A stretch of 64,000 bases of DNA from Pseudomonas agarici (GTDB lineage Bacteria; Pseudomonadota; Gammaproteobacteria; Pseudomonadales; Pseudomonadaceae). Location: the NCBI RefSeq assembly GCF_900109755.1, contig NZ_FOAR01000004.1, forward strand, positions 166,173 to 230,172, read 5' to 3'. The notes below the pieces were generated by a model, which ran no database searches, was not told where the DNA came from, and worked only from the letters and a program-made list of their open reading frames with translations. A program made the translations under genes and the position numbers. This document shows, piece by piece, positions 9,406 to 18,065 of the stretch (position 1 is its first letter; each line of letters starts with the position of its first letter).

Positions 9406-10683
9406 ATGTCAAATGACTGGTATAAATCCCGAAGATATTTGCACTTTGATCGTCCTCTGAATGAAGAAGCGGCATTAAAAGTCGTTTCCGATCAGAGAGC
9501 AGTCGCACAGCACTCCTTCTATCCCCTGATTCGTTATGTCGCGGAATCTCAAAAAGTTCATTTTGATAAAGCGACAAGACGGGTAGTAAAGAAAGACCCT
9601 AAGAGGCGCCAGATTTCATATGCTGCGCACCTTGATAGCCATATATACTCATATTATTGCGAAGTGCTTGGCGGTCTATATGAGACTTATCTTAGTAAGT
9701 CGGAATGGTCTGCGTCGGTTTTGGCTTTCAGAGCTTTGGGCAAAAGTAATATTGAATTTGCCCATGAGGCGTTCACGGAGATCGCTTCAAGGACTGAATG
9801 CTGTGTATTAGGTATTGATATTAAAGGCTTCTTCGATAATTTGAGTCACACGCAACTCAAGTTAAACTGGCAGAAGCTAATTGATAGGCCTAGTCTTCCT
9901 GATGATCATTTTGCTGTCTATAAGTCGTTAACTAGATTTTCGTTCGTGGATAGAGAAGAAGTCTATAGCGCGCTGGGTATCTCCAAAAACAACCCAAAAA
10001 ATGGGCGTCAGCGAATCTGCGAGCCCCATCAGTTTAGGTCATCGATCCGTGGCGCTGGCCTCGTCGAGACCAATTCAATTGGGAAAGGAATCCCCCAAGG
10101 ATCACCGATTAGCGCTCTGTTATCAAATATCTACATGATGGATTTTGATGAAAAACTCTATTCCTACGTAGAAACTCATGGCGGCTCTTATTTTCGATAT
10201 TGCGATGATATTTTGTTAATTGTTCCACTGGCTAAGGAAGCTGACGCCATCCAGTTCGTTGATGACGAGGTCGCAGCGATCAAGCTTGAAGTACAAAAAG
10301 CAAAAACGGAGGTCTGCCGATTCAAAAAAACGGCGAAGGGATTCAGATCAGACCGAGCACTGCAATACCTAGGTTTTATCTTCGATGGTGAAAATATTTA
10401 TCTAAGATCATCCTCGCTTGCCCGGTATCAAGAACGTGTAAATCGTGGCTTATCGATTGCAACCCTGAGTATGCAGAAAGTAAACACGGCAAGGATCGCT
10501 AGAGGGCAACTGCCTAGATCAATTTTTCTCAGAAAGCTGCATAGCCGATATTCATACCTGGGTCGACGAAACTTTATTTCATATGGTTACAGAGCTGCCA
10601 GGATTATGAACTCCAAATCTATTCGGAAGCAGCTTAAGCCGTTGTGGGGCCGATTGAGGAAAAAGATCGAGGATATTGCGTGA
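9406..10683 (+). CDS. drt2: defence-associated reverse transcriptase, DRT2 family
   Basis: A 425-residue reverse transcriptase with the palm motifs in order: GIDIKGFFDNLSH (about residues 139-151), GIPQGSPISALLSNIYM, and the catalytic YCDD at 265-268. The C-terminus is short and basic with no maturase or integrase domain, so it is not a group II intron protein. The N-terminal SRRYLHFD stretch, the YCDD box and the structured leader fit DRT2 (UG2), which blocks phage by making cDNA concatemers that encode a toxic or growth-arresting protein. ATG 9406 has a strong AGGGAGGT site; the frame extends upstream into the leader but without a better start. A hairpin terminator follows. Family assignment is from memory of the motifs, not a search. 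Confidence 0.78.
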   Translation: MSNDWYKSRRYLHFDRPLNEEAALKVVSDQRAVAQHSFYPLIRYVAESQKVHFDKATRRVVKKDPKRRQISYAAHLDSHIYSYYCEVLGGLYETYLSKSEWSASVLAFRALGKSNIEFAHEAFTEIASRTECCVLGIDIKGFFDNLSHTQLKLNWQKLIDRPSLPDDHFAVYKSLTRFSFVDREEVYSALGISKNNPKNGRQRICEPHQFRSSIRGAGLVETNSIGKGIPQGSPISALLSNIYMMDFDEKLYSYVETHGGSYFRYCDDILLIVPLAKEADAIQFVDDEVAAIKLEVQKAKTEVCRFKKTAKGFRSDRALQYLGFIFDGENIYLRSSSLARYQERVNRGLSIATLSMQKVNTARIARGQLPRSIFLRKLHSRYSYLGRRNFISYGYRAARIMNSKSIRKQLKPLWGRLRKKIEDIA

Positions 10684-10764
10684 GCTCTGAACTTACAAAG
10701 GTATCAGTGGGCCGGGCCAATATGCCCCAGATACTGCTTTGATCCTGATCGCAGATGCGTTACT

Positions 10765-10791
10765 ATTGCCAAATTGGCAATTTATTTTTCC
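10765..10791 (+). terminator. rho-independent terminator after the RT
   Basis: ATTGCC-AAATT-GGCAAT hairpin followed by TTATTTTTC, 82 nt downstream of the RT stop. Confidence 0.6.
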
Positions 10792-10840
10792 TCTTCATTT
10801 TTCTGCTCTATCATGACTAGGCAGTCTAGGTAATTAACTC

Positions 10841-10886
10841 TGTCCGAGAACGGGTTTATAGCACCTAACTTTGGCTGAGTCGGACA
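10841..10886. repeat. 7-bp inverted repeat TGTCCGA/TCGGACA
   Basis: TGTCCGA (10841-10847) and TCGGACA (10880-10886) face each other across 32 bp. It lies in the roughly 400-bp stretch (10684-11080) without a gene, between two terminators. It could be a relic of a mobile element end; no partner copy was found in the window. Confidence 0.25.
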
Positions 10887-10980
10887 TTTTACTTTGACTG
10901 AAGTCTCGTATAGGCCAGGTTTGCTGCTCTGCCAAATACCGGTATCTTTGCCCACCTACATTGGGTTAGAGTGCAAAACG

Positions 10981-11018
10981 AAAAAAGGCCAATGCTTTGT
11001 CTGCATTGGCCTTTTTTT
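10981..11018. terminator. bidirectional terminator
   Basis: A6 tract, GGCCAATGC stem (10987-10995), 7-nt loop, GCATTGGCC (11003-11011) and T7. It can stop transcription in either direction and insulates the defence island from the IS remnant. Confidence 0.8.
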
Positions 11019-11080
11019 GTGCTGTGTGTCCCGTCCTGAATAGGGTTTATACCTTCTGATCTGTTTTTCAGGAGGGCGTA

Positions 11081-11885
11081 ATGGAATCGGCAAAAAAGGC
11101 GTAGTCAGCGAGACTACACGCTGACTTTTAAATTGTCGGTCGTCGACCAGGTTGAAAAAGGTGAGCTGAGTTATAAAGAGGCTCAGGAGCGCTACGGGAT
11201 TCAAGGCAAAACGACCGTTTTGACATGGTTACGCAAGCACGGTCGGCAAGATTGGAGCCCCGGCACATATATTGGCTCGCGGAGGATGGGGTCTATGCCC
11301 GAAAAAAACCGACCATTAACGCCAGAGCAACGCATCAAAGAGCTTGAAGAGCAGTTGGCGCTGTCCAATCAGAAAGCGCAGTTTCTCGAGGCGACCGTGG
11401 ACGTCTTGAAGCATGACTACGGTCTCTCTGTCGTAAAAAAGCGTCCCGGCAAGTCCTCGCGCAAAAAACGAATCCAAAACCTGAGCATCAGCAGGGCTTG
11501 TCAGTTCATGGGGATAAGTCGACAGGCTTACTACAAACGCAATCGCGCCGATGCTGCTCGTCTGATTTTGGATGAGAAGGTTGCCGATTTCGTTCAGCAA
11601 AAGCGCCTGCGGCAGCCGCGGCTGGGTACCCGAAAGCTGTATTACTTGCTGCAGTGCCAGCCGCAGCATGAGCTACAAGTGGGTCGAGATCGCCTGTTTG
11701 CGATTCTGCGTGAACGACGTTTATTGGTAGCTCGCAAGCGGGCGTATCACAAGACAACCGACAGTCATCATCGTGACGGATGCTTTTTCGCGAAAGATTG
11801 TGGGCTATCACGTTCATGAAAGCCTGCACACCGAGTCGGTCGCGCAGGCGCTGCGCCGGGCGGTGAGCCAGCGTCAAATTATGCA
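11081..11885 (+). pseudogene. decayed IS3-family (IS150-like) transposase
   Basis: The remains of orfA and orfB are recognisable: an N-terminal helix-turn-helix (YKEAQERYGIQGKTTVLTWLRKHG), a leucine-zipper-like run (IKELEEQLALSNQKAQFLEATVDVL) and the start of orfB (SRACQFMGISRQAYYKRN). There are three lesions. First, the ATG at 11081 (after GGAGGG) is out of frame with the rest because of an A-run indel, giving TAG after seven codons; the homologous frame reads through RRSQRDYTLTFKLS. Second, near 11770 about 45-50 codons carrying the first catalytic Asp are missing, with a frame change into VTDAFSRKIVGYHVHE. Third, the 3' end stops near 11885, where the LysR gene begins. It cannot encode an active transposase. 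Confidence 0.85.
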
Positions 11886-11912
11886 AAGCTCTTCGGCAAG
11901 GGCGACTGAGCA

Positions 11913-12800
11913 TCACTCTGCCAATAAAATCTCCTGCTCTTTCGCACATAGCTCCAACAAAAAATCCCACACTACCCTCAACCTGACGGACTTGTGCAGT
12001 TCCCTGCGAGTGCTCATCCAGTAGCTGCGTTGGATCGTCTCTTGGGGCAGTATCCGCACCAGTTGCGGATCATCCTTGGCCATGTAGTTGGGTAGCACCG
12101 CGATGCCCAAGCCAGCTCGTGCCGCGATCTGTTGGGCGATCACACTGGTGCTGCGCAAGGTTACGTTCGGCGAACGGCAGAAGTGGTCGAGAAACAACAG
12201 TTCCTGGCTGAACAGCAGGTCATCGACATAACCGATCCACTGGTGCCGCGAAAGGTCGTCGCGGATGATCAGGCGCGGTGCCCTAGCCAGGTATGCCGGG
12301 CTGGCATAAAGTGCCAGGCGATAGTCAGTGAGCTTACGGGTGATCAGCATATCGGCGTGGGGGCGGTCGAGGTGGATGCTGATCTCAGCCTCGCGGTTGA
12401 GGATGCTGACGAAGCGTGGCACCGCCACCAGCTCGACTTCCAGTCCGGGGTAGCGCTCGAACAGGCCGCCCAGGCGCGAGGTGAGGAACATAATGCCGAT
12501 GCCTTCGGTCACACCCAGGCGAATCTTGCCCAGGGGCGCAATGGCTTGAGTGATTTCTTCCTGAGCCAGCAACGCGACGTTCTCCATCGCCTCGGCATGT
12601 TTGAGCAAGGCCTGGCCCGAGGGTGTCAGTTCATAGCCCTGGGCATGCTGGACAAACAATGCGGTGCCCAGGTTCCGCTCGATGGTTTCGATGTGCCTGG
12701 CGACAGTGCTGTGGGTGGTATTCAGCCGTTTGGCAGCGCTCAGCAAACGTCCGCTACGCTGTAGTTCGAGGAAAAATCGCAAGTCGTTCCAGTCAAACAT
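11913..12800 (-). CDS. LysR-family transcriptional regulator
   Basis: A 295-residue LysR-type regulator. The N-terminal winged helix-turn-helix (LSAAKRLNTTHSTVARHIETIERNLG, about residues 19-44) binds DNA, and the rest is the inducer-binding domain. It is transcribed away from the GMC oxidoreductase gene across a 136-bp gap, the classic arrangement for a regulator controlling a divergent catabolic operon. The inducer cannot be read from the sequence. Its 3' end abuts the IS3 remnant. Confidence 0.88.
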   Translation of the reverse strand: MFDWNDLRFFLELQRSGRLLSAAKRLNTTHSTVARHIETIERNLGTALFVQHAQGYELTPSGQALLKHAEAMENVALLAQEEITQAIAPLGKIRLGVTEGIGIMFLTSRLGGLFERYPGLEVELVAVPRFVSILNREAEISIHLDRPHADMLITRKLTDYRLALYASPAYLARAPRLIIRDDLSRHQWIGYVDDLLFSQELLFLDHFCRSPNVTLRSTSVIAQQIAARAGLGIAVLPNYMAKDDPQLVRILPQETIQRSYWMSTRRELHKSVRLRVVWDFLLELCAKEQEILLAE

Positions 12801-12936
12801 AGGGCTCCTTGTGAATCGTCGGTTTCACTTTCCTTGCTTGAAAACGCGCAGCCTATGCGCAAAAACGCAGGTTTTCATCTCGAAATTAATCAATAACATA
12901 AGCTGATACAAGGACAATAAAACGGCGAGGTTGCTG

Positions 12937-14598
12937 ATGTCATCGGCCCATCTGCCTTACGATTATGTGATCGTCGGTGCTGGCCCCGCGGGTTGTGTGC
13001 TAGCCAACCGACTGTCCGCCGACCCGCGCAACAACGTGGTGTTGCTCGAAGCCGGCGGCCAGGATAGCTACCCATGGATTCATATTCCGGTCGGTTATCT
13101 GTTCTGCATCGGTAATCCACGCACCGATTGGTGTTTCAAGACCGAGCCCCAAGCCGGCCTGCAAGGTCGCAGCCTGAGCTACCCGCGGGGCAAGGTACTC
13201 GGTGGCAGTTCCTCTATCAACGGTATGATTTACATGCGTGGCCAGTCTAGCGACTATGATCGCTGGGCTGAGCAAGGCAATCCGGGTTGGGCCTGGAAAG
13301 ATGTGTTGCCGTTGTTCAAACACAGCGAAAATCACTTCGGTGGAGCCGACGCATGCCATGGCGACCGGGGCGAGTGGCGGGTGGAGCAGCAGCGTTATTC
13401 CTGGCCGATCCTCGATGCCTTCCGCGCCGCCGCCGCTGAAAATGGCATTGCCAGCGTCAGTGATTTCAATGCCGGTGATAATCAGGGCTGTGGATACTTT
13501 CAGGTCAACCAGCGTTCCGGAGTGCGTTGGAATTCGGCCAAGGCCTTTCTGCGACCGGTGCTCAAGCGTCCCAACCTGACTATCCTGACGGGCGTGCAGG
13601 TCAACCGGGTCAGCCTGGAAAACGGTCGGGCCACGGCAGTCCTGGCGCGTTGGCAAGGCGAGGAGCGCTGGTTCCCTGCCCGTCGGGAAATCATCCTCTG
13701 CGCCGGCTCGGTCGGCTCTCCCGCAATCCTGCAACGCTCCGGCATCGGTCCACGACCGTTGCTGGAAAGCCTCGGGATTGCCGTGCGCCACGAACTGCCG
13801 GGCGTGGGTGGCAACCTGCAGGACCATCTGCAACTGCGACTGATCTACAAGCTCAGCAATGCCCGCACGCTCAACCAGGTGGCCAACAGCCTGTGGGGCA
13901 AAGCCGGCATGGGCTTGCGCTATCTCTACGACCGCAGTGGTCCGCTGGCGATGGCGCCGAGCCAGTTGGGCGCCTTTGTGAAATCGAGCCCGGAGCAACG
14001 CTCGGCCAACCTGCAATATCACGTACAGCCGCTGTCGCTGGAACGCTTCGGCGAGCCCCTGCATCGCTTTCCTGCATTCACCGCGTCGGTGTGCAACTTG
14101 CGACCGTTGAGTCGGGGTCGCATCGATATCCGCTCGGCCAATCCGGAGGATGCACCGCTGATCGATCCCAATTACCTCAGCGATCCCGAGGACCTGAGGG
14201 TCGCCGCCCAGGCCATTCGCCTGACCCGGCGCATTGTCGACGCCCCTGCCCTGCGCGTGTTCAAGCCCGAGGAATACCTGCCCGGTGCGTCCCTGCAAAG
14301 TGAAGAACAACTCTACGAGGCCGCCGCAAAGATCGGCACCACCATCTTCCACCCGGTCGGCACTTGCCGCATGGGCAACGGTGCGCAGGCTGTGGTCGAT
14401 GCCCAGTTGAGGGTCCACGGCGTGCCCGGGTTACGGGTGGCGGACGCCTCGATCATGCCACAGATCACCTCCGGCAATACCTGTTCACCGACAGTGATGA
14501 TTGCGGAAAAAGCTGCGCGGATGATTTTGCAAACTCGCCAGGCGACGGACCAAGGAGGATTGGGCAGCACCCCGGAAAGTGTATTACCGAGCGCTTGA
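12937..14598 (+). CDS. GMC-family FAD-dependent oxidoreductase (choline/alcohol dehydrogenase-like)
   Basis: A 553-residue flavoprotein. The FAD-binding VIVGAGPAG lies at about residues 11-19 and the ribose-binding LLEAGG near 37-42. GMC signature 1 (GKVLGGSSSINGMIYMRG) follows near residue 87, then signature 2 (GSVGSPAILQRSGIG) near 257. The catalytic HPVGTCRMG begins at 472 and NTCSPTVMIAEKA near 514. Such enzymes oxidise alcohols or choline to aldehydes. I chose ATG 12937 because GGCGAGG lies 6 nt upstream; TTG 12931 is also in frame. The next gene is a transporter 100 bp downstream, suggesting uptake plus oxidation of one substrate, which I cannot name. Confidence 0.88.
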   Translation: MSSAHLPYDYVIVGAGPAGCVLANRLSADPRNNVVLLEAGGQDSYPWIHIPVGYLFCIGNPRTDWCFKTEPQAGLQGRSLSYPRGKVLGGSSSINGMIYMRGQSSDYDRWAEQGNPGWAWKDVLPLFKHSENHFGGADACHGDRGEWRVEQQRYSWPILDAFRAAAAENGIASVSDFNAGDNQGCGYFQVNQRSGVRWNSAKAFLRPVLKRPNLTILTGVQVNRVSLENGRATAVLARWQGEERWFPARREIILCAGSVGSPAILQRSGIGPRPLLESLGIAVRHELPGVGGNLQDHLQLRLIYKLSNARTLNQVANSLWGKAGMGLRYLYDRSGPLAMAPSQLGAFVKSSPEQRSANLQYHVQPLSLERFGEPLHRFPAFTASVCNLRPLSRGRIDIRSANPEDAPLIDPNYLSDPEDLRVAAQAIRLTRRIVDAPALRVFKPEEYLPGASLQSEEQLYEAAAKIGTTIFHPVGTCRMGNGAQAVVDAQLRVHGVPGLRVADASIMPQITSGNTCSPTVMIAEKAARMILQTRQATDQGGLGSTPESVLPSA

Positions 14599-14698
14599 AC
14601 AGAGCGATCGGCAGCAGGATTGCGTTGGTCGTCAGGCGCAATTCACAGTGGAACAACAACAATAATCACTGGGGCCCACAAGGCCGAGGACATCACGC

Positions 14699-16321
14699 AT
14701 GTCGGACTATATCGAGCAACAGTCAACGCCGGCGTCTGCCAGCACGGGCAAGGAAGAACGAAAGATCATCTTTGCGTCATCCCTCGGGACCGTCTTCGAG
14801 TGGTATGACTTCTTTCTCTATGGCGCCCTGGCGGCGGTGATCAGCAAGCAGTTCTTTGCCGGGGTCAACGACACCACTGCGTTTATCTTCGCGCTGATGG
14901 CCTTTGCCGCAGGCTTCCTGGTGCGACCGTTCGGCGCGCTGGTGTTCGGTCGGCTGGGGGACATGATCGGACGCAAATACACCTTTCTCATGACCATCGT
15001 CCTGATGGGCCTTTCGACTTTTGCCGTCGGCCTACTACCGACCTACAGCAGCATCGGCATCGCCGCGCCGATTATCCTGGTGGTGTTGCGCATGCTCCAG
15101 GGGCTGGCGCTGGGCGGTGAATACGGTGGTGCCGCGACCTATGTGGCCGAACATGCACCGGCTGGCAAGCGGGGTTTGCACACCGGTTGGATCCAGTCCA
15201 CGGCGACCCTCGGACTGCTGCTATCGTTGCTGGTGGTCCTGGCCAGTCGCTACATCAGCGGCGATCAGTTCGAAGTATGGGGCTGGCGCTTGCCGTTTCT
15301 GCTGTCGATCTTCCTGCTGGCGATCTCTACCTGGATTCGCCTGAGCATGCACGAATCACCCGCTTTCGTGAAGATGAAGGCACAGGGCAAGGTCAGCCAG
15401 TCGCCGATCCGCGAGTCTTTCGGTTCCTGGCCGAACCTGAAGATCGTCCTGACCGCATTGTTCAGCATCAACGCCGGGCAAGCGGTGACTTTCTACACCG
15501 CTCAGTTCTACGTGATGTTCTTCATGACCCAGATGCTCAAGATGGATCCGGCCCAGGCCAACACGCTACTGATTATCAGCGTGGTGATCGGTGCACCGTT
15601 CTTTGTGCTGTTTGGCTGGCTCTCGGACAAGATCGGTCGTAAGCCGATTATCATGCTGGGTCTGTTGCTGGCGACGGTCTGCTACTTCCCGCTGTTCAAG
15701 GCGCTGAGTCATTACGCCAACCCGCAGGTGGACGCCGCCAGCCGGCAGGCGCCCATCGTCGTACTGGCCGATCCGGCTGGTTGTACCTTCCAGTTCGACC
15801 CTGTGGGTAAAGCCCGTTTCGATAGCCCTTGCGACCAGGTCAAGACCTTCCTGGTTAAACAGGGCCTGCCTTACGATTCCCGGACAGCAGCGCCGGGTTC
15901 CACGGTGACGGTTTCGGTGGGCGAGCAGAAGATCAGCGGCTTCGACGAAGCAGCCATGCGCGCGGCCATCAGCCAGGCCGGGTACCCGGCCAAGGCCGAC
16001 GCGGGTTCAGTGAACGAACCGATGGTGGTCTTGCTGATCGTGCTGTTGATCCTGATCGCTACCATGACCTACGGCCCGCTGGCGGCGGTGATGGTCGAAT
16101 TGTTCCCGACCCGCATCCGCTACACGTCCATGTCGCTGCCCTACCATATCGGCAACGGCTGGTTCGGTGGATTCCTGCCGACCGTTTCGTTTGCCCTGGT
16201 GGTCTATACCGGCAATATCTTCTACGGCCTCTGGTACCCGGTGCTAGTCACCGGGATCAGTCTGGTGGTGGGGCTGTTCTGCCTGAAAGAAACCAGGGAT
16301 GTGGATATCGATAAGGTCTAA
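14699..16321 (+). CDS. MFS transporter, metabolite:H+ symporter (MHS) type
   Basis: A 540-residue inner-membrane carrier with the MHS hallmarks SLGTVFEWYDFFLYG near residue 28, GRLGDMIGRKYTF, and RMLQGLALGGEYGGAATYVAEHAP. Twelve membrane segments are plausible. Between about residues 338 and 438 lies a soluble insert of roughly 100 residues with two Cys, longer than the usual loop. The gene follows the GMC dehydrogenase in the same direction and probably imports its substrate. GAGG upstream of ATG 14699 is a reasonable ribosome site. Confidence 0.87.
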   Translation: MSDYIEQQSTPASASTGKEERKIIFASSLGTVFEWYDFFLYGALAAVISKQFFAGVNDTTAFIFALMAFAAGFLVRPFGALVFGRLGDMIGRKYTFLMTIVLMGLSTFAVGLLPTYSSIGIAAPIILVVLRMLQGLALGGEYGGAATYVAEHAPAGKRGLHTGWIQSTATLGLLLSLLVVLASRYISGDQFEVWGWRLPFLLSIFLLAISTWIRLSMHESPAFVKMKAQGKVSQSPIRESFGSWPNLKIVLTALFSINAGQAVTFYTAQFYVMFFMTQMLKMDPAQANTLLIISVVIGAPFFVLFGWLSDKIGRKPIIMLGLLLATVCYFPLFKALSHYANPQVDAASRQAPIVVLADPAGCTFQFDPVGKARFDSPCDQVKTFLVKQGLPYDSRTAAPGSTVTVSVGEQKISGFDEAAMRAAISQAGYPAKADAGSVNEPMVVLLIVLLILIATMTYGPLAAVMVELFPTRIRYTSMSLPYHIGNGWFGGFLPTVSFALVVYTGNIFYGLWYPVLVTGISLVVGLFCLKETRDVDIDKV

Positions 16322-16379
16322 GCGGTTCGACGGGTGGCAGTGGTGTATCTGTCACCCGCGGCCCTCAAGGAAATGCTGT

Positions 16380-16517
16380 ATGAAAACCTTGAACCTCATC
16401 CTCGTCATTTTAGGTGGTATGGCCTTGGGGCGCGGTCAGGTACACGCGGCGACCATGCGCTGTGATAAAGGCCCGATTGGCGAAGGAGAGACTTCATTCG
16501 AGGTGCTGGAAAACTGA
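16380..16517 (+). pseudogene. truncated DUF2845-like secreted protein, 45 aa
   Basis: The product starts with a signal peptide (hydrophobic LNLILVILGG, cleavage near VHA-AT), then MRCDKGPIGEGETSFEVLEN and stop. In the DUF2845 family this last stretch runs on into a Cys-Gly-Glu-Pro motif and another 50 or more residues, so this copy ends prematurely. A terminator begins at the stop codon, so the missing 3' part was deleted rather than interrupted by a point change. It may still be translated. Confidence 0.55.
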
Positions 16518-16540
16518 CCGGCATTAGCGCCGGTTTTTTT
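16517..16540 (+). terminator. rho-independent terminator
   Basis: ACCGGC-ATTAGC-GCCGGT hairpin followed by T6, directly at the stop of the short DUF2845-like gene; it closes the GMC/MHS unit. Confidence 0.8.
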
Positions 16541-16668
16541 ATCGCCAAGAAAAACTTATGCACGATTTTCATAAAAAAATAATATAGAAAAATAAGTATA
16601 TAAATCAGATACTTAGAGTATTTTTTCGAAAGAAATAAAAATTTTGTGCACAAGTTATCCACAAAACA
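16541..16668. other. AT-rich intergenic stretch with DnaA box
   Basis: Strongly AT-rich (AAAAAATAATATAG, AAATAAGTATATAAAT) unlike its GC-rich surroundings, and ending in a perfect TTATCCACA at 16655-16663 just past the plsC stop. It separates the accessory left part of the window from the conserved near-origin block. Confidence 0.5.
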
Positions 16669-17439
16669 TCAGGCGGCACTCGGCGTTTCCGCCACCGTTT
16701 GCGACGGCAGTGAACCCATGTCGCGCTGGGCATTTTCGTTCCAGGCCTGAACCCGCTCGTTCAACTCGGCAATGGCTCGTGGGCCAGTGCCTTCGGCGAA
16801 CATCGGTGCGCCGATCACCACGGTGATGGTGCCGGTTTTTTTGGCCCAGCCGGTTTTCGGCCAGAACTTGCCGGCGTTGTGAGCAATCGGTAGCACCGGG
16901 AGCTCGGCGTTTACGGCCAGCGCTGTACCGCCCCGGGAAAACTTGCCGACGGTGCCGAAGGGCACGCGGGTGCCCTCCGGGAAGATCAGCACCCAGACGT
17001 TATCCCTGAGCAGCTCATCGCCCTTCTTCGCCACGTGCTTGAGCGCCGCTTTTGGGTTGTCCCGGTCAATGGCGATCGGCCGCAGCATGGCCATGGCCCA
17101 GCCGAAGAACGGTACATACAGCAACTCACGCTTGAGCACCTGGCTCAGCGGCGAAAAATAGGCCGACAGAAAGAACGTTTCCCAGGTGCTCTGGTGGTTC
17201 GACAGAATTACGCAAGGGCGCTCGGGAACATTCTCCGCACCTTTGATCTCGACCCGGATATCCAGGCATACCTTGGTCAGCCACAAGGCACAGCGGCACC
17301 AATAGACATTGATGAAGCGATAACGGGCCTTGAACGGCAGGAACGGGGCAATAAAAAAGCTCAGGGAGCACCACAACAGCGAACTGGTGCCCAGCAGCAG
17401 GTAAAAGAAAAAGGTTCTGATGGCCTGCAGGATCGACAT
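16669..17439 (-). CDS. plsC: 1-acyl-sn-glycerol-3-phosphate acyltransferase
   Basis: This inner-membrane enzyme acylates lysophosphatidic acid to phosphatidic acid. The acyltransferase motif I is NHQSTWE (the usual Asp is Glu), and motif III is FPEGTR. One or two N-terminal membrane segments are present (FFFYLLLGTSSLLWCSLSFFIAPFL). I prefer the ATG at 17439 (256 aa, MSILQAIR) over the one at 17463, because this is the customary start of Pseudomonas homologues; neither has a strong ribosome site. It is the last gene of the glyQ-glyS-gmhB-plsC run and normally lies next to gyrB. Confidence 0.88.
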   Translation of the reverse strand: MSILQAIRTFFFYLLLGTSSLLWCSLSFFIAPFLPFKARYRFINVYWCRCALWLTKVCLDIRVEIKGAENVPERPCVILSNHQSTWETFFLSAYFSPLSQVLKRELLYVPFFGWAMAMLRPIAIDRDNPKAALKHVAKKGDELLRDNVWVLIFPEGTRVPFGTVGKFSRGGTALAVNAELPVLPIAHNAGKFWPKTGWAKKTGTITVVIGAPMFAEGTGPRAIAELNERVQAWNENAQRDMGSLPSQTVAETPSAA

Positions 17440-17522
17440 AGCGGCATTTACCGTTGCGGGCATTGCCCGGCTGTTAATAAGTGCACCCCCGAACAGTCCT
17501 TGGTCAGGAAGTCAGAGAAGCG

Positions 17523-18056
17523 CTAATTGTGGATAAGTTCAGCGGCCACCGCCGCCAGATCGTCAAAAATCAAAGTGCCCACCGGCAGGGTTTTGCCCAA
17601 TGTCTTCTCGCCTTTACCGGTCTTAACCAAAACTGGCTGACAATCGACGGCGCTGGCGGCTTCCAAGTCACCCAGGCTGTCTCCAACAAACCATAGCCTA
17701 GACAGTTGGACACCGTAATACGCGGCGATGGTCCTGAGCATGCCCGGCTTGGGCTTGCGACAATCGCAACCCTCGTCCGGGCCATGGGGGCAATACACGA
17801 CCAGTCCGAGCTCGCCACCTTGTTGCGCCACTAACGAACGCAGGCGCTCGTGCATGGCATCCAGGGTCGCGAGATCGTAGTAGCCGCGAGCAATGCCGGA
17901 CTGGTTGGTAGCGACGGCTACCGTCCAACCGGCACGGCTCATCTGTGCGATGGCTTCGATGGCGCCGGGAAGTGGAATCCACTCCTCCAGCGACTTGATG
18001 TAAGCGTCGGAGTCGTAATTGATCACGCCGTCCCGATCGAGAATCAGCAGCTTCAA
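17523..18056 (-). CDS. gmhB: D-glycero-beta-D-manno-heptose-1,7-bisphosphate 7-phosphatase
   Basis: A 177-residue HAD phosphatase of the LPS-core heptose pathway. The nucleophile motif is DRDGVIN (residues 7-13), followed by TNQSGIARG, the zinc loop CPHGPDEGCDCRKPKPGM with its Cys/His ligands, and the late motif FVGDSLGDL. Its start lies 9 bp after the glyS stop, so it is probably cotranscribed with glyS. Complete length. Confidence 0.93.
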   Translation of the reverse strand: MKLLILDRDGVINYDSDAYIKSLEEWIPLPGAIEAIAQMSRAGWTVAVATNQSGIARGYYDLATLDAMHERLRSLVAQQGGELGLVVYCPHGPDEGCDCRKPKPGMLRTIAAYYGVQLSRLWFVGDSLGDLEAASAVDCQPVLVKTGKGEKTLGKTLPVGTLIFDDLAAVAAELIHN

Positions 18057-18065
18057 AACCGGCCC

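Noticed and set aside
9269..9460. 63-codon frame in the RT leader and an overlapping minus-strand frame (9308-9577)
   Set aside because: They run through the strongest hairpins, lack ribosome sites and overlap the RT start. Better explained as part of a structured RNA.
9406..10683. Retron or group II intron interpretation of the reverse transcriptase
   Set aside because: No retron msr/msd-like inverted repeats were recognised, and no maturase or endonuclease domain is present. Motifs and N-terminus fit DRT2 better.
13000..14418. Long minus-strand frame (472 codons) under the GMC oxidoreductase
   Set aside because: A shadow frame caused by high GC codon bias; the plus-strand gene has all family motifs.
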